Positions 14,413-16,784 of a DNA stretch of 16,784 nucleotides are shown here, piece by piece. This DNA is from Pontiella sp. (GTDB lineage Bacteria; Verrucomicrobiota; Kiritimatiellia; Kiritimatiellales; Pontiellaceae). Both the position numbers and the translations under genes were made by a program. Within the stretch, counting starts at the first letter, position 1, and each line of letters opens with the position of its first letter. The DNA lies in the NCBI GenBank assembly GCA_029935255.1, contig JAOZKS010000012.1, forward strand, positions 2,186 to 18,969, read 5' to 3'. The notes under the pieces are model-generated. The model saw only the letters and a program-made list of their open reading frames with translations. It did not search any database and had not been told where the DNA came from.

Positions 14413-14883
14413 ATTCATCACCATTTGTAGTGGTTTACAAGGTGTAGCATATTGCTGCTATATCTACCTTGCACTGAGTAACATACCAAATATAACGCGG
14501 GTGTCAGGCATGGGCGTAACGGTTTGAAATAGGATGATATTTGATGAGCAAAACCCGAAGTTTCCCCCGAAGTTTTGAAGCGTCATTTCCGGTGCATCGG
14601 GCACGTGTGGTATCCATGCAGAACCTAAATGCAATGCCTATGCATTTGTACGCAGGTGCAGAGGTATTGAAAGTAATGCGTTCAGTTTTTTTCCGCCCAT
14701 TGCTTAGTCCACAACCGTACTTTCGATATATCCCGGTCAGTTCCCCCACGTCAACCCGGAGGCCCCACGAAGGGGCTGGTTGCGGCGGGGCATTTGTAAG
14801 TGGTCTATTGGAATGTGTTGCATAGTGTCGTGAGCCTTTGCTCCCGCGACCCCCGCGAAAGGTGTGTGAAATTAGAAATAGTT
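14413..14883. other. Gene-poor segment between the att-like site and the Fic promoter
   Basis: About 470 bases hold no coding sequence that I can support. Open frames exist on both strands (near 14541-14825 on plus and 14504-14749 on minus) but look like neither a known family nor their neighbours in codon use. Visible structure: an imperfect inverted repeat (14438-14471), a tandem CCCGAAGTTT duplication near 14555-14578 and a GCCCC-acgaa-GGGGC hairpin (14762-14776) without a T-run. Confidence 0.5.
14438..14471. repeat. Imperfect inverted repeat beside the att-like site
   Basis: CAAGGTGTAGCATA and its near-complement TATATCTACCTTG flank a short centre. The outer six pairs (CAAGGT/ACCTTG) are perfect and the inner pairs are interrupted. 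It lies 26 bp inside the presumed island end, where integrase arm or excisionase sites would be expected. Confidence 0.3.
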
Positions 14884-14976
14884 TTAATCCAAGTTGTGGA
14901 ATATGGCGAACATGGCCTTGATCTTAATCCAGCTAAGTGCATTATCTTGGATTAGCAGGAATTATTAATCCAAGTT
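14884..14976 (+). promoter_or_regulatory. Array of TTAATCCAAG-type motifs, probable operator of the Fic gene
   Basis: Four motif copies occur in 93 bp: TTAATCCAAG at 14884-14893, the degenerate TTAATCCAGC at 14924-14933, an inverted copy CTTGGATTA at 14946-14954, and TTAATCCAAG at 14965-14974. The last two form a perfect 9-bp inverted repeat with an 11-nt spacer. A promoter-like pair, TTGATC (14918-14923) and TTATCT (14942-14947) with 18-bp spacing, overlaps it. The last copy runs into the ribosome-binding site GGAG (14979-14982). Binding here would block transcription initiation. The Fic protein has its own C-terminal winged helix, so autoregulation is a reasonable inference. Confidence 0.55.
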
Positions 14977-14988
14977 TTGGAGTATGTC

Positions 14989-16149
14989 ATGAAAAGAGAT
15001 TTGCAGGGCAGGTTTGTTACTGTTTCGACGGTAGGCGAAAAGGTGGAGGCTTTTCTTCCTTCGCCTTTGCCGCCCGATCCGCCGATTGACTGGACTCCCG
15101 AGCTACGGGGAAAATTTGACAAGGCATTGCTGGCGCTTGGCCGCCTGGACAGTGTTTCCGTCCTGCTCCCGGAAACATCGCTGTTCATCTATACCTACAT
15201 TCGGAAGGAGGCTGTTCTTTCCTCCCAAATCGAAGGAACGCAATCATCGCTTTCGGATCTATTGCTTTTTGAACTCGAACAGCAGCCGGGTGTCCCCATG
15301 GATGATGTCCAGGAGGTGAGCAACTATGTTACCGCACTCGATCATGGTCTTGCCCGTTTGGAAGAGGGGTTCCCACTTTCGCTACGCTTGATCAAGGAGA
15401 TGCATGATGAGCTGCTTTCAAAAGGCAGGGGGAGCGAAATGCAGCCGGGCGAGTTCCGCCGCAGCCAAAACTGGATTGGTGGAACCCGGCCGGGTAATGC
15501 TTTTTTTGTTCCGCCTCCGCCTGAAAATGTGCAGGAGTGCATGGGCGCGCTTGAGCTTTTCCTGCACGACCAGCCCGCACATACCCCGACCTTGCTAAAG
15601 GCCGCCTTGGCCCATGTCCAGTTCGAGACGATCCATCCATTCCTTGATGGCAACGGAAGGTTAGGGCGGTTGCTGATCACTTTGCTGCTGTGTGCCGACA
15701 AGGTGTTGAAGGCTCCCATGCTGTATTTGAGCCTATACTTTAAAACACACCGGCAACGCTATTACGATCTGCTGAACGCTATCCGCCAAACTGGCGATTG
15801 GGAAGCTTGGCTCGACTTTTTCGCCGATGCCGTAATCGAAACTGCCACCCAGGCGGTGGATACCGTCCAGCGGCTTTTGGCTCTGGCGGAAGCAGATAGA
15901 AAACGAATACAGGAACTTGGCCGCATCTCCGGTTCGGTACAGGTAACGCATCATGCCATGATGGAGCGTCCTATTGCTTCGCCGGTATGGTTGAGGGATA
16001 AGACCGGCCTTTCTCTGACAACCATCGGAACCAGCCTTGAGCGACTCGAAGGGTTGGGTATCGTAAAAGAACTGACCGGCCAGAAGCGGAATCGTCTTTA
16101 TGCATATACGCAGTATATTTCCATAATGAATCAGGGGACTGAGCTTTAA
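14989..16149 (+). CDS. Fic-family protein AMP-transferase with C-terminal winged helix
   Basis: 386 residues from ATG 14989, with GGAG 6 nt upstream; an in-frame TTG at 14977 lies inside that site and is less likely. Fic enzymes usually transfer AMP from ATP to target hydroxyls. Seen: an N-terminal Fic_N/DUF4172-like region (about 1-120) containing the inhibitory motif S78-xxx-E82-G83, which places it with class II self-inhibited Fic proteins. The flap is GGTRPGNAFFVPPPP (164-178). The full catalytic motif HPFLDGNGRLGR (216-227) has H216, D220, N222 and R227 intact. A winged helix-turn-helix ends the protein (about 325-378, LRDKTGLSLTTIGTSLERLEGLGIVKEL). It is a lone gene with no separate antitoxin; inhibition is built in. 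It sits in the putative island, downstream of the operator-like array. Confidence 0.95.
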   Translation: MKRDLQGRFVTVSTVGEKVEAFLPSPLPPDPPIDWTPELRGKFDKALLALGRLDSVSVLLPETSLFIYTYIRKEAVLSSQIEGTQSSLSDLLLFELEQQPGVPMDDVQEVSNYVTALDHGLARLEEGFPLSLRLIKEMHDELLSKGRGSEMQPGEFRRSQNWIGGTRPGNAFFVPPPPENVQECMGALELFLHDQPAHTPTLLKAALAHVQFETIHPFLDGNGRLGRLLITLLLCADKVLKAPMLYLSLYFKTHRQRYYDLLNAIRQTGDWEAWLDFFADAVIETATQAVDTVQRLLALAEADRKRIQELGRISGSVQVTHHAMMERPIASPVWLRDKTGLSLTTIGTSLERLEGLGIVKELTGQKRNRLYAYTQYISIMNQGTEL

Positions 16150-16251
16150 CGGTGTGTGCCCATATCGTGGTTGGCACGAGAGGCTCCGAAACTTGACAAG
16201 CCAGAGTTGCTTAAACGACTGCAAGCCTTGGTAGATCAAGTTGCCGCTTAG
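16150..16251 (+). pseudogene. Short coding remnant after the Fic gene
   Basis: In the frame of the Fic gene, directly after its stop, 33 further codons run to TAG at 16249. They read like the helical C-terminus of a protein (KLDKPELLKRLQALVDQ, ending VAA) and have plausible codon use. There is no ribosome site; a GTG at 16156 is the only early start. The Fic protein ends in the family's usual manner (YISIMNQGTEL), so this is more likely the tail of a deleted gene than a lost Fic extension. The parent family is not identifiable. Confidence 0.3.
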
Positions 16252-16615
16252 AGTCTAAGGGGACTCGAACTTCCTATGAATATCATAATATAACGTTTAT
16301 ATAATATGTGATTGGGAGCGGGTTGTAGAATTAGCGGGAATCGATGTTTCATTTTCGTTTTTTCAATTTGTCGAGCGGAGCAAGGCTGCCGACCATTTAC
16401 AAGGAGGAGGGAGGTATCCCCTGACGACCCTCTTTGCTTCGCCAAAGGTATAAACATGAGCATAAACAGTTTTAAGCAAGACGCAGGAAGCAGCGCGTCC
16501 GTCAACATGTGCGACGTTTTTATAAAAATCTCGGCCAGATCGGAGAATAACGAGGAAAAAGTCCGAAAGAATGACACCCTCGTCAGGGTCAAATCCTGTG
16601 TGTGTGTCACTCTTT

Positions 16616-16637
16616 TAGCCCTGTAAACAAAGGGCTA
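16616..16637. repeat. Perfect 7-bp hairpin
   Basis: TAGCCCT (16616-16622) and AGGGCTA (16631-16637) are perfect inverted repeats around an 8-nt loop. Neither strand shows a following T-run, so a terminator role is doubtful. Confidence 0.35.
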
Positions 16638-16703
16638 TGTCAAGGTGACGCTCTCAACTACTACAATAGAAGAATAATAACAGTAATATATATACAACAC
16701 ACC

Positions 16704-16745
16704 CACTGGGGTATTGGGTTCACCCCGTCACCCCATGGTGTTTTT
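16704..16745 (+). terminator. Terminator-like hairpin with T-run
   Basis: TGGGGT (16707-16712) pairs with ACCCCA (16730-16735), extended with a bulge by CAC/GTG. The loop contains a second small GGG/CCC pairing, and TTTTT (16741-16745) follows at once. This is the standard shape of a rightward intrinsic terminator, but no gene just upstream is recognised. The nearest plus-strand gene is Fic, about 550 nt away. Confidence 0.45.
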
Positions 16746-16784
16746 ATCTAATGTCACTTTGGGTAACGCTGGCATAAAGAACCG

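Larger units (their letters stand above)
14366..16784. mobile_element. Putative integrated island, left end (right end outside window)
   Basis: The tRNA-Asp fragment marks an integration boundary next to the T2SS operon. To its right the dense, GC-rich operon gives way to lower-GC DNA with long gene-free stretches, one Fic gene, a coding remnant and several inverted repeats. No integrase is in the visible part, so the extent and type of the element are unknown. A partial second copy of the att-like sequence at about 16250-16271 could instead mark a small internal unit of about 1.9 kb. Confidence 0.5.
16252..16784. other. Gene-poor right end of the window
   Basis: About 530 bases hold no coding sequence that I can support. 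A plus frame at about 16456-16626 (MSINSFKQDAG...) lacks a ribosome site and family features. The stretch includes AT-rich runs (near 16285-16310 and 16675-16700), a GT run (16597-16606), a 7-bp hairpin (16616-16637) and a terminator-like hairpin (16704-16745). Confidence 0.5.

Noticed and set aside
14366..14440. A complete tRNA-Asp gene on the minus strand
   Set aside because: Only positions about 30-76 match. The bases upstream cannot form the D arm, the acceptor 5' strand (GAGAGTG expected) or the 5' anticodon stem (CCAGC expected).
14470..14700. Integron attC site
   Set aside because: A GTAAC/GGTTT core-like string occurs near 14516, but no matching inverse core (GTTRRRY with RYYYAAC) at the proper distance and no paired stem could be found.
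14541..14825. 94-codon plus-strand ORF, and an overlapping 81-codon minus-strand ORF (14504-14749)
   Set aside because: No ribosome site, family motif or typical codon use. The two overlap each other on opposite strands and neither is better supported.
8183..16149. Type IV pilus operon instead of T2SS
   Set aside because: The GspG calcium-loop region, the GspK DWxDxD/GAExxY block and the minor pseudopilins H, I and J together are specific to T2SS. No PilT, PilA or PilY genes are present.
16312..16626. 104-codon plus-strand ORF and the opposing 120-codon ORF (16248-16610)
   Set aside because: Cysteine-rich, low-quality translations without domains, and mutually overlapping. The internal ATG at 16456 lacks a ribosome site.

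Overview
The window looks like chromosomal DNA from a member of the PVC superphylum, most plausibly Kiritimatiellota or a relative. This is an inference. It rests on a Minf_1886-type protein (2597-2995), a family restricted to Verrucomicrobia, Planctomycetes and relatives, on moderately GC-rich genes, and on a Gram-negative type II secretion (T2SS) operon. I could not confirm the lineage by a search.

Layout: (1) 1-737, minus strand: the 5' two thirds of dnaA, cut by the left edge. (2) 738-1289: a gene-free, A-tract-containing region with several strong dyad symmetries and a likely promoter for the next gene. (3) 1290-1922: an exported Spy/CpxP-like protein with a proline-rich tail, closed by a perfect 11-bp hairpin. 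(4) 2000-2995: a small membrane protein, a HIT-family hydrolase and the Minf_1886 protein, closely packed. (5) 3105-14325: one uninterrupted T2SS operon in the order gspD, E, F, G, H, I, J, K, L, M and a GspC-like gene, with start/stop overlaps or short gaps throughout, ended by a hairpin at 14335-14360. It encodes the outer-membrane secretin, ATPase, platform protein, major and minor pseudopilins and inner-membrane assembly proteins. Only a prepilin peptidase (GspO) is missing. (6) 14366-14412: the last 47 nt of a minus-strand tRNA-Asp gene, from the anticodon stem to CCA, without its 5' half. This is the classic scar of integration into a tRNA gene. (7) 14413-16784: DNA that I interpret as the start of an integrated island. 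It has gene-poor stretches and one clear gene, a Fic-family AMP-transferase with a C-terminal winged helix. That gene is preceded by four copies of a TTAATCCAAG-like motif that look like an autoregulatory operator array. A short coding remnant and a terminator-like hairpin follow.

The T2SS genes should work together: GspE drives pseudopilus assembly (G-K) on the GspF/L/M platform, and the GspC-like protein links the platform to the GspD secretin. The least explained parts are the island boundary, the Fic operator array, the dyads between dnaA and the Spy-like gene, and a sharp change in strand G/C preference inside the T2SS operon.
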